The notes under the pieces were generated by a model that saw only the letters and a program-made list of their open reading frames with translations, was not told where the DNA came from and ran no database searches. From assembly GCA_016716325.1 (NCBI GenBank), contig JADJWO010000001.1, positions 930,001 through 994,000 on the forward strand: a stretch of DNA of 64,000 nucleotides, given 5' to 3'. Positions 51,364 to 60,537 of the stretch are shown in pieces. Position 1 is the first letter of the stretch. Each line of letters begins with the position of its first letter. Source of the DNA: Nitrosomonadales bacterium (GTDB lineage: Bacteria; Pseudomonadota; Gammaproteobacteria; Burkholderiales; Gallionellaceae). The translations under genes were made by a program, and so were the position numbers.

Positions 51364-51927
51364 CTGGCCAGCCCCGCCGAATTATCGCAGTTCCTCGGCA
51401 ACGTAGAACGTCGTGCTTACAAGCAAGCGCTGTTCGCGGTACGCAACGAGCATAGCGCGCTGGACATCGTGCAGGACGCGATGATCAAGCTCGCCGAGAA
51501 ATACGGCGACAAGCCCGCAGAGGAATTTCCGCTGTTATTCCAGCGCATACTGCAGAACACCATCCGCGACCATTACCGCAGGCAGAAAGTCAGGAATGCA
51601 TGGACCACGCTTTTTTCGTCATTAACTCCCGAACATGACGAATACGATCCGCTCGAAAACCTGGAAGACAGCACGAACCCAAGCGCTCCCGCCAAACCTG
51701 ATGAATCCTTGCAACAGAGTCAGGTTATCGCGCTGATCGAACAGGCGCTGACCAAGCTCCCGGCGCGTCAACGCGAAGCCTTTCTGCTGCGTTATTGGGA
51801 AGGGCTGGATACAGCAGAGGCTGCTGTTGCAATGGGATGTACTGAAGGAAGCGTAAAAACCCATTGTTCCCGTGCCGTGCATGCGTTGGCGGCATCCCTC
51901 AAAGCAAAAGGAGTGGATTTATCATGA
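51364..51927 (+). CDS. RNA polymerase sigma factor, sigma-70/ECF type
   Basis: About 187 residues if begun at CTG 51364. The sigma-2 region reads FLGNVERRAYKQALFAVRNE, then LDIVQDAMIKLAEKYGDKP, then RILQNTIRDHYRRQKVRN. Sigma-4 is ALTKLPARQREAFLLRYWEG with helix-turn-helix MGCTEGSVKTHCSRAVHALA. A TAA at 51355 closes the frame. Between it and the internal GTG at 51469, which would delete most of sigma region 2, there is no ATG, GTG or TTG. GGGAG (51350-51354) lies nine bases before CTG 51364, so CTG initiation is the best reading. The next two genes are its usual DUF partners. Confidence 0.85.
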   Translation: MASPAELSQFLGNVERRAYKQALFAVRNEHSALDIVQDAMIKLAEKYGDKPAEEFPLLFQRILQNTIRDHYRRQKVRNAWTTLFSSLTPEHDEYDPLENLEDSTNPSAPAKPDESLQQSQVIALIEQALTKLPARQREAFLLRYWEGLDTAEAAVAMGCTEGSVKTHCSRAVHALAASLKAKGVDLS

Positions 51928-52277
51928 GCTCAGATGGCAATCTTCAAGACAACTTCGCAAAAAGGGTTGCAGGACTGCTTACGCGCGCCACGGAACAGCT
52001 TGATTCCGGGACAATGAGCGCATTGCGCCATGCTCGTCATGCCGCCCTTGAGCGGCAGCACCGGAACATGCCGGCTTTAGCGCTGAATACCGGGCACCAC
52101 ATACAATGGCCTGTTCCGCATTCCCCTCACCAATGGGCGGTCGCGGCCATCCTGCTCGTATCCATACTTGTCGGCAGCGCAAGTTATTGGCAACATGTGC
52201 GCAAACACGAAGCGACCCATCTGGATCTCGCAATCCTGACCGACGATATGCCCATGGAAGTTTTCATAGACCGCTAG
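51924..52277 (+). CDS. DUF3619-type single-span membrane protein
   Basis: A 117-residue protein with a cytosolic N-terminus (DGNLQDNFAKRVAGLLTRATEQLDSGTMSALRHARHAAL, split here only for description) and one transmembrane helix at about 73-91 (AAILLVSILVGSASYW). A short acidic outer tail follows. The pattern matches DUF3619 proteins, which in betaproteobacteria follow a sigma factor gene as here. Such placement suggests an anti-sigma role, but there is no known zinc-binding or anti-sigma motif. Overlaps the sigma stop by four bases. Confidence 0.75.
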   Translation: MSSDGNLQDNFAKRVAGLLTRATEQLDSGTMSALRHARHAALERQHRNMPALALNTGHHIQWPVPHSPHQWAVAAILLVSILVGSASYWQHVRKHEATHLDLAILTDDMPMEVFIDR

Positions 52278-52281
52278 ACAT

Positions 52282-52650
52282 ATGAGACAACCGATCATTG
52301 CGCTCGCGCTGTTCTGTGCCCTGCAAACTTCCGGCGCCCTGGCGGAGCCCCAACCTTGGCGCACGCTCACGTCATCCCAGCAGGAAGCGCTTGCGCCGAT
52401 GGCGCGGCAATGGGACAGGCTGCCGGAGGCGCAACAGTCCAACCTGCTGGATGTGGCCCAGCACTTTTCCGGATTGAGCGCCGCGGAAAAACAGCGTTTT
52501 CTCAGCCGTCTGAACGCATGGAGCCAACTCACCCCGGAACAGCGTCAGGCGGCGCGCGACAAATATCGCGCATTCAGCCTGGTTCCCGCCGACAAACGCG
52601 AACAGGTAAAGCAAATGGTCAAGGAAGAACAAACCGGAAAAAAGCCGTAA
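52282..52650 (+). CDS. DUF3106-type periplasmic protein
   Basis: A 122-residue protein with signal peptide MRQPIIALALFCALQTSGALA. The mature part is rich in Gln and Trp, with the repeated pattern LTSSQQEALAPMARQWDRLP, LSAAEKQRFLSRLNAWSQLT and PEQRQAARDKYRAF. This is the DUF3106 layout, thought to be a small helical periplasmic protein. It lies 5 bp after the DUF3619 gene. Together with the sigma factor it could form an envelope-sensing unit (sigma, membrane partner, periplasmic partner), as in RpoE/RseA/RseB or CnrYXH; this is inference from gene order. Confidence 0.78.
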   Translation: MRQPIIALALFCALQTSGALAEPQPWRTLTSSQQEALAPMARQWDRLPEAQQSNLLDVAQHFSGLSAAEKQRFLSRLNAWSQLTPEQRQAARDKYRAFSLVPADKREQVKQMVKEEQTGKKP

Positions 52651-52662
52651 GCTCCAGCTTCT

Positions 52663-53739
52663 TTATCGTCTTTCGGTCCACCACAGCATCAGCATCCCCA
52701 GCAACAGGAACAAACCCGTCATCGCCGTAGCGCTGATGAAGGGTTGCCAGTCGTTGAGCGCCCCCAGACTGGCGAATAGCCGGCCGACGAAATGGAACAC
52801 CAGGCCCAGCACGATCCCCATGAAGATCATCGCGCTGATTCCGCCTGTGCGCCGGTGGTAAGACGCGAATGGCAGCGCAAGAAGCATCATCACCAGCAAG
52901 GCGAACGGATAGACCAGCTTGTTCCACATGGCGATCTCGTAGCGCACGCTCTTCTGGTGGTTATCCCTCAGGTGGACGGTGTACTGGTACAGATCGTAGG
53001 CGGACATTTGTTCGGGCACCACCAGCAGCACGCTCAAAAGCCCCGGATTCAGGGCCGAATACCATTGCTGGGCAGGAGATGCATTGATGCTGGTTCCATG
53101 CTTGTCGAAGCGTGTTTCCAGCACATCTTTCAGTTGCCAATACCCCTCCTCGACAAAATCAGCCTGCCCGGCATGGGTGATCGTTTGCAAATGATAGTTC
53201 TCGTCGAACCGGTAAATGTCGATATCAGACAGCGAGGTATCCGGCATCACGTTTTTTACGTTCACGAAACTGTTCTCGTCCTTTACCCACAGGCCGGAGC
53301 GGAATTCCTTGAGCGAAACCTGTGCGTTCTGAGCCTTCAGGCGCAACTGCTGCGCCAACCGCTCGCTGGGCGGCGCGATAAATTCGCTGATGACAAAGCT
53401 CAACACCACCAAAGGCAGCGTGATCTTGAAAAGCGCATTGACCATTTGCCACAGCGATGCGCCTGAGGCGCGAAAAACGGTCAGTTCCGAACTGGCCGCC
53501 ATCTGCACCAGCGCAAAAATGGCGCCCACCAGCACCGCGACCGGGAACAACTCGTAAACATGACCGGGAATGGTCAGGATAACGAACAGCAGCACGTATC
53601 CCAAGTGATATTGCTCCTGCCCCATCACGTTCAACTCATGGATCAGATCCAGAAAGGCGAACAGCATGATGAGCGCACCGAAGACCAGTGCGATGCTGAG
53701 ATAGACCTCGCGCCCGAGATAGCGTGTCAGCAGATTCAT
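52663..53739 (-). CDS. lptG: LPS export ABC transporter permease LptG
   Basis: One of the two inner-membrane permeases that extract lipopolysaccharide for the Lpt bridge, 358 residues. Three N-terminal helices, a periplasmic jellyroll (about 130-260, with LWVKDENSFVNVKNV typical of LptG), then three C-terminal helices. ATG 53739 (MNLLTRYLGREVY) is the family start and overlaps the lptF stop by four bases; the longer frame to 53868 lies inside lptF. Works with LptF, the LptB ATPase and LptC, which are not in this window apart from lptF. Confidence 0.95.
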   Translation of the reverse strand: MNLLTRYLGREVYLSIALVFGALIMLFAFLDLIHELNVMGQEQYHLGYVLLFVILTIPGHVYELFPVAVLVGAIFALVQMAASSELTVFRASGASLWQMVNALFKITLPLVVLSFVISEFIAPPSERLAQQLRLKAQNAQVSLKEFRSGLWVKDENSFVNVKNVMPDTSLSDIDIYRFDENYHLQTITHAGQADFVEEGYWQLKDVLETRFDKHGTSINASPAQQWYSALNPGLLSVLLVVPEQMSAYDLYQYTVHLRDNHQKSVRYEIAMWNKLVYPFALLVMMLLALPFASYHRRTGGISAMIFMGIVLGLVFHFVGRLFASLGALNDWQPFISATAMTGLFLLLGMLMLWWTERR

Positions 53740-54875
53740 CTCGACCACACCCTGCGTAGCGAAAACAACGTCATGCGGCGGTAAAACATCAGCAGCGCAA
53801 CCGCCAACATGACCAGATGTATGCCCCATAACCCGACACCCGGAGACAGCTTGCCCAGACCGACCCACGCATTGGTGACGCTGATCATGTTGCTGTACAG
53901 CATGTACAGCACGATCGCCAGCACCAGATTAAGCGAACGGCCGGCGCGTGGATTGACATAACTCAACGGGATCGCCAGCAGGGCGAGGATCGCCGCGCTG
54001 ATCGGCAATCCCAGCCGCCATTCCAGCTCGGAAACGTTCCACAGTGTATCTGCGCGCTTCTGCCACAGCTCCAGCGTGGACATGGTGCGCGAATAGGGAC
54101 GCGATTGTTTGACCGGCACGCTGTCGATACGTATCGAATAACGCTCGAACTCCACGATATTGTAGTCGCGTTGTCCCGGCGTACCCTCGTAGCGCGTACC
54201 GTTGAGCAGCACCAGGAAACGATCCCCGTTCGGCAGCGTTTCCTGCAGGCCTTGCCGGGCCACCATCGTACCGAGTTTGCCATTCTGCACAGACTGCACG
54301 AACACGTTGCCGATACGATTGGAGCCCACATCGACGTTCTCTACGAAATAAACCCGGTCGGCGTGTCTCGATTCGCGGAACGTTCCCGGGATGGCCGCCG
54401 ATACGTCATCGCGGCTCTCCAGCCGGTTCTTGAACTGTTCGGCTTTTTGCAACGCCCACGGCGACAGCACCAGGCTGAGCAACGCGACCAACCCCACCAC
54501 CGGCGTGGCATACCACATCACCGGGCGTATCCAGCGCGTCAGGCCAACCCCGGAACACAACCACACCACCATCTCGCTGTCCCGGTAACAGCGCGACAGG
54601 GTGAGCAGAATGGAGATGAACAGGCTGATGGAAAGCAATACCGGCAGATAATTCATGGCGCTGAATCCCAGCAGTGCCAGCACCCCCTCCACCGCAATCC
54701 TGCCGCTGACCGCATCGCCCAGCAGGCGTATCAACTGGCTGACCACGACGATGCCGAGCAATACCGAGAACACCAGCAGCCCATTGCTGGCAAATTCACC
54801 CACCAGCATGCGATGGAACAGCCCGAAGCGTAGCGGCTTTGACTTTAGGCGGTGAGTATGCGGATAATCCGGCAT
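53736..54875 (-). CDS. lptF: LPS export ABC transporter permease LptF
   Basis: Partner permease of LptG, about 379 residues from ATG 54875. LptF features: N-terminal FHRMLVGEFASNGLLVFSVL, then LLGDAVSGRIAVEGVLALLG, a periplasmic jellyroll (YFVENVDVGSNRIGNVFV, FERYSIRIDSVP), and C-terminal helices including IPLSYVNPRAGRS. The true start is uncertain: the ATG at 54875 gives about 26 residues before the first helix and has no good Shine-Dalgarno site. An in-frame TTG lies at 54893. Divergent from pepA with only about 30 bp between, so the promoters overlap. Confidence 0.92.
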   Translation of the reverse strand: MPDYPHTHRLKSKPLRFGLFHRMLVGEFASNGLLVFSVLLGIVVVSQLIRLLGDAVSGRIAVEGVLALLGFSAMNYLPVLLSISLFISILLTLSRCYRDSEMVVWLCSGVGLTRWIRPVMWYATPVVGLVALLSLVLSPWALQKAEQFKNRLESRDDVSAAIPGTFRESRHADRVYFVENVDVGSNRIGNVFVQSVQNGKLGTMVARQGLQETLPNGDRFLVLLNGTRYEGTPGQRDYNIVEFERYSIRIDSVPVKQSRPYSRTMSTLELWQKRADTLWNVSELEWRLGLPISAAILALLAIPLSYVNPRAGRSLNLVLAIVLYMLYSNMISVTNAWVGLGKLSPGVGLWGIHLVMLAVALLMFYRRMTLFSLRRVWSR

Positions 54876-54907
54876 CGAAACGTTGGTTTCCAAAGAGGGG
54901 GTAACGC

Positions 54908-56395
54908 GTGGAATTTAGCATAAAACAAGCCAGTCCGGACAAGCTGAAGAGCGGCTGCATCGCGGTCGGCGTATTCGAGGGCGGAAAACTGTCGAAGGCC
55001 GCCCAGGCACTGGACAAGGCGACCGGCCATGCCTTGAGCGAGATTGTCGGGCACGGCGACATGAGCGGCAAAGCGTCCAGCACCTTGCTGCTGCACAAAC
55101 TGCCCGGCATCGCCGCGACGCGCGTGCTGCTGGTCGGACTGGGCAAGGCCGGCAAACTCGACAGCAAGGCCAGTGCGGGCATCCTGCAGGCCACGCTCAA
55201 GGCACTGCACAACACGCCGTCCAAAGATGCGGCCCTGTTCATCGTCGATGAAAGCATCGGCAAGGACGCCGCATGGGTACTGAAACAGGCCATCATCGCG
55301 GCAGCCGACGGCGCCTACCGCGCCGACAGCCTGAAGAGCAAACCCGCCAAGGCTGCCACGCTGAAACACATCACCTTCGCCACGCTGAACAAACCCGATG
55401 CCGCCCTCCGACAGACCGTCGAACAGGCTGCTGCCATCGCGCGCGGCATGGCATTGACCAAGGACCTCGGTAACCTGCCCGGCAACATCTGCACGCCGAG
55501 CTATCTCGCTGCCAAGGCATTGGCACTGGCCAAGGAATACAAGAGCATCAAGACCACCGTGCTGGAAGAGAAGGACATGCAAAAGCTGGGGATGGGCTCT
55601 CTACTCTCCGTCACGCGCGGCAGCGAACAGCCGGCCAAGCTGATCACCATGGAATACCGCGGCGGCGACAAGAAACAGAAACCCGTCGTGCTGGTCGGCA
55701 AGGGCATCACCTTCGATTCCGGCGGCATCTCGTTGAAACCCGGGGCCGACATGGACGAGATGAAATACGACATGAGCGGTGCCGGCAGCGTGCTGGGCAC
55801 GTTGCAGGCAGTCGCCGAAATGGGACTCCCGCTTAACGTGGTCGGCGTCATCCCGACCTGCGAGAACCTGCCCTCGGGCAAGGCCACCAAACCGGGCGAC
55901 ATCGTCACCTCGATGTCCGGCCAGACCATCGAGATCCTGAACACCGACGCAGAGGGCCGTCTCATCCTGTGCGACGCCCTCACCTACTCGGCGAAATTCA
56001 AGCCGGATACCGTGATCGACATCGCCACCCTGACCGGTGCCTGCGTCATCGCGCTGGGCCATGTCGCCAGTGGCTTGTTCGCCAACGACGACAAGCTGGC
56101 CGGCGAACTCATCGCCGCCGGCGAACAATCGCATGACCGCGTGTGGCAGTTACCGCTGTGGGACGACTACCAGCCCCTGCTTGACAGCAACTTCGCCGAC
56201 ATGCAGAACATCGGCGGACGCGCCGGCGGCAGCATCACCGCCGCCTGCTTCCTCGCGCGCTTCACCAGGGACTACCGCTGGGCGCACCTCGACATCGCCG
56301 GCACCGCCAACAAGTCCGGCAAGGACAAGGGCGCGACCGGACGGCCCGTGCCGCTGTTGGCGCAGTACCTGATCAACCGCGCAGGCTCGAAGTGA
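54908..56395 (+). CDS. pepA: Leucyl aminopeptidase (cytosol aminopeptidase)
   Basis: Hexameric dizinc M17 aminopeptidase, 495 residues. The C-terminal catalytic domain has VGKGITFDSGGISLKPG, the metal-binding KYDMSGAGSVLG and the family signature NTDAEGRLIL. In E. coli, PepA also binds DNA in carAB control and Xer recombination. Start is GTG 54908, with AGAGGGGG upstream. Overlaps holC by 4 bp, the conserved pepA-holC-valS cluster, usually divergent from lptFG as here. Confidence 0.97.
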   Translation: MEFSIKQASPDKLKSGCIAVGVFEGGKLSKAAQALDKATGHALSEIVGHGDMSGKASSTLLLHKLPGIAATRVLLVGLGKAGKLDSKASAGILQATLKALHNTPSKDAALFIVDESIGKDAAWVLKQAIIAAADGAYRADSLKSKPAKAATLKHITFATLNKPDAALRQTVEQAAAIARGMALTKDLGNLPGNICTPSYLAAKALALAKEYKSIKTTVLEEKDMQKLGMGSLLSVTRGSEQPAKLITMEYRGGDKKQKPVVLVGKGITFDSGGISLKPGADMDEMKYDMSGAGSVLGTLQAVAEMGLPLNVVGVIPTCENLPSGKATKPGDIVTSMSGQTIEILNTDAEGRLILCDALTYSAKFKPDTVIDIATLTGACVIALGHVASGLFANDDKLAGELIAAGEQSHDRVWQLPLWDDYQPLLDSNFADMQNIGGRAGGSITAACFLARFTRDYRWAHLDIAGTANKSGKDKGATGRPVPLLAQYLINRAGSK

Positions 56396-56820
56396 CGAGA
56401 ATAGATTTCTACACCGGCTCGAAAGACAAACTGCGCACCGCCTGCCAGCTCAGCCACAAGGCATTGCAGAACGGCGTGCGCACAGTCATCAGCTTGCCCG
56501 ACCCCTCCATAGGAGAAACTCTGGATCGGCTGTTGTGGCATTACCCGGCGACCGCCTTCATCCCGCATTGCCGCAGCGATGCCGCAGAAGCAGAAACGAT
56601 GCCTGTCGTACTCGATCATGGCCACGGGAAATTTCCGCATCATGACCTGCTGATCAGCCTGCATGACGAATGCACGGCGTTCTTCAGTCGCTTCGAACGC
56701 GTGATCGAGATCGTCGGCCACGACGCGGATGATGCCCAGCGGGGTCGGGCACGCTTCAAGTTCTACCGCGACCGCGGCTATGAGATCAGCCATATCGACC
56801 TTACGAAAGTGAAGGCCTGA
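56392..56820 (+). CDS. holC: DNA polymerase III chi subunit
   Basis: Clamp-loader accessory subunit that links the replisome to single-strand-binding protein, 142 residues. The chi fold pattern is TRIDFYTGSKDKLRTACQLS at the N-terminus, LDRLLWHYPATAFIPHC in the middle and GRARFKFYRDRGYEISHIDL at the end. Start GTG 56392 lies in the pepA stop (GTGA). The stop overlaps the next start by one base, so pepA, holC and the small acidic protein are translationally linked. Confidence 0.95.
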   Translation: MTRIDFYTGSKDKLRTACQLSHKALQNGVRTVISLPDPSIGETLDRLLWHYPATAFIPHCRSDAAEAETMPVVLDHGHGKFPHHDLLISLHDECTAFFSRFERVIEIVGHDADDAQRGRARFKFYRDRGYEISHIDLTKVKA

Positions 56821-57272
56821 TGACCACACCGGACCGACCTGGGGACCCGGCAGACAACTTGCCGCTGTTGACCAACGTGGTCGGTGAAGAAGCGCTGGAC
56901 GACTTGCCGACACTCACCGAGGTCGTCACCGAGACCACGCGCCCAGAGGGGTTGCAACCGGACGACATCACCGACGATATACCACCGCATGACGACTCGC
57001 CGGATCGCGTCACACCGAGCGAGATCGTCGCGTATCCCGAAGCGCAACCTGACACATCGTCCCCGGCCGAAATTCCCCGCATATTGACAGAGGCCGAACT
57101 GCAACAGTTGCTGGATCGCGTCGGGACGCATCTGACAACGGCCTTCACGGAAAAACTTTCCCGGCATCTCGAACAATTGCACCATCAGGCCGTAGCGCAC
57201 GCCATCGGCGAGTTCAGGGACGAATTGCCCGAACTGCTGCGTGACGCACTGGATTCCCGGCGCGACACCTGA
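56820..57272 (+). CDS. Acidic hypothetical protein between holC and valS
   Basis: A 150-residue cytosolic protein that I cannot place firmly. The first 90 residues are acidic, Pro- and Thr-rich and probably disordered, with the motif NLPLLTNVV then DLPTLTEVV, a duplicated short linear pattern. The last 60 residues (LTEAELQQLLDRVGTHLTTA, LSRHLEQLHHQAVAHAIGEF) look helical. Burkholderia-type DUF2486 proteins in the same holC-valS slot have a similar short-motif layout, so it may belong there. Start overlaps the holC stop by one base. Role unknown. Confidence 0.7.
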   Translation: MTTPDRPGDPADNLPLLTNVVGEEALDDLPTLTEVVTETTRPEGLQPDDITDDIPPHDDSPDRVTPSEIVAYPEAQPDTSSPAEIPRILTEAELQQLLDRVGTHLTTAFTEKLSRHLEQLHHQAVAHAIGEFRDELPELLRDALDSRRDT

Positions 57273-57310
57273 TCGATCTCACCCGGCAAGCCACCGAAGC
57301 GCATCCGCCG

Positions 57311-57352
57311 CCCGCTTTAGCGGGGGAATGAAGCGCGCGACTTTGTTATAAT
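57311..57352 (+). promoter_or_regulatory. valS promoter (extended -10) behind a small hairpin
   Basis: TGTTATAAT (57344-57352) is a perfect extended -10 with an exact TATAAT, giving a start about 20 nt before the valS ATG. The hairpin CCCGC/GCGGG (57311-57315 with 57320-57324) just upstream may end the pepA-holC transcript. Confidence 0.65.
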
Positions 57353-57380
57353 CGCGGCCTTTTCAGCAGCAGCTATCATC

Positions 57381-60206
57381 ATGGAACTCGCAAAAAGTTT
57401 TGACCCCAGAGACATCGAGGCTCGCTGGTATCCCGCATGGGAGAACGCCGGCCACTTCAACGCCGGAACCGATGCGGAAAAACAGGACAATTTCTGCATC
57501 CTGCTGCCGCCGCCCAACGTTACCGGCACATTGCACATGGGCCACGGCTTCAACCAGACGCTGATGGACGCACTCACCCGCTACCACCGCATGCGTGGGG
57601 ACAACACGCTGTGGCAACCGGGCACCGATCATGCGGGCATCGCCACGCAGATCGTGGTGGAACGCCAGTTGAACGCGCAGAACATCACGCGCCATGATCT
57701 GGGCCGTGAGAAGTTCCTGGAAAAGGTGTGGGAGTGGAAAGAGCACTCCGGCAACACCATCACCCGGCAGATGCGCCGTCTCGGCACCTCGCCCGACTGG
57801 TCGCGCGAGCGCTTCACCATGGATGAAGGCCTGTCCGAATCGGTTACCGAGACCTTCGTGCGCCTGTTCAACGAAGGCCTCATCTATCGCGGCAAACGCC
57901 TGGTGAACTGGGACCCGAAGCTGCACACTGCCGTGAGCGATCTTGAAGTGGTTCAGGAAGAAGAAGACGGCTTCATGTATCACATCCGCTACCCGCTGGC
58001 CGATGGCTCCGGCGAACTGGTGGTCGCCACCACCCGCCCCGAGACCATGCTGGGCGACGTGGCAGTGATGGTGCATCCCGAGGATGAACGTTACAAGCAC
58101 CTCATCGGCAAGCAGGTCACCTTGCCACTGTGCGAGCGCACCATCCCCGTCATCGCCGACGAATATGTGGACAAGGAATTCGGCACCGGTGTGGTGAAGG
58201 TCACGCCCGCACATGACTTCAACGACTACGCCGTGGGGCAGCGCCACAAACTGGAGATGATCTCCATCCTCACGCTGGATGCGAAGATCAACGAACACGC
58301 CCCCAGGCAATATCAAGGCATGGATCGCTTCGCCGCACGCAAACAGATCGTGGCCGACCTTGAAGCCGCCGGACTGTTCATCAAGGCCGACAAGCACAAA
58401 CTCAAGGTACCGCGCGGCGACCGCACCGGCGTGGTGATCGAGCCGATGCTGACCGACCAGTGGTTCGTCGCCATGAGCAAACCCGGTGCAGGCGGCAAGA
58501 GTATCACCGAACAGGCGCTGGAATGCGTGAGCTCCGGCGAGATCAGGTTCCACCCCGAGAACTGGGTGAACACCTACAACCAGTGGCTCAACAACATCCA
58601 GGACTGGTGCATCTCGCGCCAGTTGTGGTGGGGCCACCAGATCCCGGCGTGGTACGGCGTGAACGGTGAAGTGTTCGTCGCGCACGACGAGATCGAGGCG
58701 CGCCACCTCGCCGACCAGGCCGGCTACGCCGGGCAACTCGACCGAGATGCCGACGTACTCGACACCTGGTTCTCATCCGCGCTGTGGCCGTTCTCCACGC
58801 TGGATTGGGACATGGACAAACCGTTCGATGCCCAGAACGCATTCGTGAAGCAATACCTGCCATCCTCAGTACTGGTCACCGGCTTCGACATCATCTTCTT
58901 CTGGGTGGCGCGCATGGTGATGATGACCAAGCACATCACCGGCAAGATCCCGTTCAAGGATGTGTACGTGCATGGTCTGATCCGGGATGCGGAAGGCCAG
59001 AAGATGTCCAAGTCCAAGGGCAACGTGCTCGACCCCATCGATCTCATCGACGGTATCGGCATCGAAGAGTTGGTGAAGAAACGCACCACCGGCCTGATGA
59101 ACCCGAAGGATGCAGAGAAGATCGAGAAGCGCACACGCAAAGAATTCCCCGAAGGCATCACCGCCTTCGGCACCGACGCGCTACGCTTCACCTTCGCCTC
59201 GCTCGCCTCGCCCGGCCGCGACATCAAGTTCGACATGCAGCGCTGCGAAGGCTATCGCAACTTCTGCAACAAGCTGTGGAACGCCACGCGTTTCGTGCTG
59301 ATGAACTGCGAAGGCAAGGATGTCGGACTCGACGAGAGCTTGCCGCTGGAATTCTCCGCCGCCGACAAATGGATGATCGGCGAACTGCAAAAGGCCGAGG
59401 CCGAAGTGGCGACGCACTTCGCCGACTACCGTTTCGACATGGCGGCACGTGCGGTGTATGAGCTGGTGTGGAACACCTACTGCGACTGGTATGTGGAACT
59501 GGCCAAGGTGCAACTGCAGGATACAGGGGACGGGATACAGGATTCAGCGGCGCGGCAGCGCGCCACCCGCCGCACTCTGGTGCGCGTGCTGGAGACCATC
59601 CTGCGCCTGGCCCACCCGATCATCCCGTTCATCACCGAAGAGCTGTGGCAGTCGGTCGCACCGTTGGCTGGTCATTGGCACTCTGCGCTCACCGACTCCA
59701 GCATCATGCTGCAAGCCTACCCCAAGGCCGACAGCAGCAAGATCGACGCAGCTGCCAGCGCGCAGATCGCCCTGTTGCAGGAACTCGTCACCGCCACGCG
59801 CAGCCTGCGCAGCGAGATGAGCCTGTCACCCGCCGCGCGCGTGCCGCTGATCGCCGCCGGCGATGCGACGGTGTTAAATACACTCGCGCCATACATCAGC
59901 AGCCTCGCCAAGTTGAGCGAGGTACAAGTGGTATCCGAACTGCCGGAAGGCGACGCGCCGGTGTCCATCGTCGGCAACATCAAGCTGATGCTCAAGGTGG
60001 AGATCGACGTCGCCGCCGAACGCGAGCGTCTGGACAAGGAGATCGCCCGCCTGACCAACGAGATCGCCAAGGCCAACGCCAAGCTATCGAACGAGAGTTT
60101 TGTCGCACGCGCGCCGGCGGCGGTGGTGGAACAGGAGAAGAAACGTCTGGAAGATTTCGGTGCGACACTGGTGCAGTTGCAGGCGCAGCGGAAGAAGCTG
60201 GGGTAA
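57381..60206 (+). CDS. valS: Valyl-tRNA synthetase
   Basis: Class Ia aminoacyl-tRNA synthetase, 941 residues. Class I signature PNVTGTLHMGHGFNQTL near residue 45, the CP1 editing domain (about 190-340, VATTRPETMLGDVAVMVHP), the catalytic WWGHQIPAWYG, KMSKS in GQKMSKSKGNVLDP, and a C-terminal coiled-coil arm (ERERLDKEIARLTNEIAKAN). CP1 hydrolyses misacylated Thr-tRNA. Start ATG 57381 with a close extended -10 promoter. A dispersed CACGAAA repeat follows the stop within 15 bp and may act as terminator. Confidence 0.98.
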   Translation: MELAKSFDPRDIEARWYPAWENAGHFNAGTDAEKQDNFCILLPPPNVTGTLHMGHGFNQTLMDALTRYHRMRGDNTLWQPGTDHAGIATQIVVERQLNAQNITRHDLGREKFLEKVWEWKEHSGNTITRQMRRLGTSPDWSRERFTMDEGLSESVTETFVRLFNEGLIYRGKRLVNWDPKLHTAVSDLEVVQEEEDGFMYHIRYPLADGSGELVVATTRPETMLGDVAVMVHPEDERYKHLIGKQVTLPLCERTIPVIADEYVDKEFGTGVVKVTPAHDFNDYAVGQRHKLEMISILTLDAKINEHAPRQYQGMDRFAARKQIVADLEAAGLFIKADKHKLKVPRGDRTGVVIEPMLTDQWFVAMSKPGAGGKSITEQALECVSSGEIRFHPENWVNTYNQWLNNIQDWCISRQLWWGHQIPAWYGVNGEVFVAHDEIEARHLADQAGYAGQLDRDADVLDTWFSSALWPFSTLDWDMDKPFDAQNAFVKQYLPSSVLVTGFDIIFFWVARMVMMTKHITGKIPFKDVYVHGLIRDAEGQKMSKSKGNVLDPIDLIDGIGIEELVKKRTTGLMNPKDAEKIEKRTRKEFPEGITAFGTDALRFTFASLASPGRDIKFDMQRCEGYRNFCNKLWNATRFVLMNCEGKDVGLDESLPLEFSAADKWMIGELQKAEAEVATHFADYRFDMAARAVYELVWNTYCDWYVELAKVQLQDTGDGIQDSAARQRATRRTLVRVLETILRLAHPIIPFITEELWQSVAPLAGHWHSALTDSSIMLQAYPKADSSKIDAAASAQIALLQELVTATRSLRSEMSLSPAARVPLIAAGDATVLNTLAPYISSLAKLSEVQVVSELPEGDAPVSIVGNIKLMLKVEIDVAAERERLDKEIARLTNEIAKANAKLSNESFVARAPAAVVEQEKKRLEDFGATLVQLQAQRKKLG

Positions 60207-60218
60207 AAACCCGACCTA

Positions 60219-60288
60219 TCCACGAAAGGCACGAAAAGTGGCCGATAAAAATCGGGGTTTCTTTCGTGAATTTCGTGTTTTTCGTGGA
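60219..60288. repeat. Dispersed CACGAAA-rich inverted repeat, copy 2
   Basis: TCCACGAAA (60219-60227) pairs with TTTCGTGGA (60280-60288), with an inner CCGAT/ATCGG hairpin. The first 19 bases equal those at 14249-14267 between queA and tgt. Sited directly behind valS, it may double as a terminator. Confidence 0.75.
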
Positions 60289-60306
60289 CTACAGCTTTTG
60301 CTCTAA

Positions 60307-60537
60307 CTAGCGGCGGCGGATCATGAACACGAATTCGCCGTCCTGCTCCGTCGAAGACAGTAGCGTGTTGCCGGTCTTGTCGCAGAAATCCACGAAATCC
60401 CTGGGAGAACCGCCATCGGTCGCCACGACTTTCAACACTTGCCCGCTACCCATCGACGACAGCGCTTTCTTGGCGCGCAGGATAGGCAACGGGCAGGCCA
60501 GTTTGCGCACATCCAGTTCGACGTCGAATCCGGTCAT
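60307..60537 (-). CDS. TusA-family sulfur carrier
   Basis: A 76-residue protein of the TusA/SirA family. ELDVRKLACPLPILRAKKAL carries the CPxP motif whose Cys accepts a persulfide. The rest, GQVLKVVATDGGSPRDFVDF, matches the small two-layer fold. TusA passes sulfur to tRNA thiolation, molybdopterin or sulfur-oxidation enzymes. Start overlaps the rhodanese stop by four bases, so the two form a likely sulfur-transfer pair, since rhodaneses load TusA proteins with persulfide. Third gene of the kinase-rhodanese-TusA unit. Confidence 0.92.
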   Translation of the reverse strand: MTGFDVELDVRKLACPLPILRAKKALSSMGSGQVLKVVATDGGSPRDFVDFCDKTGNTLLSSTEQDGEFVFMIRRR

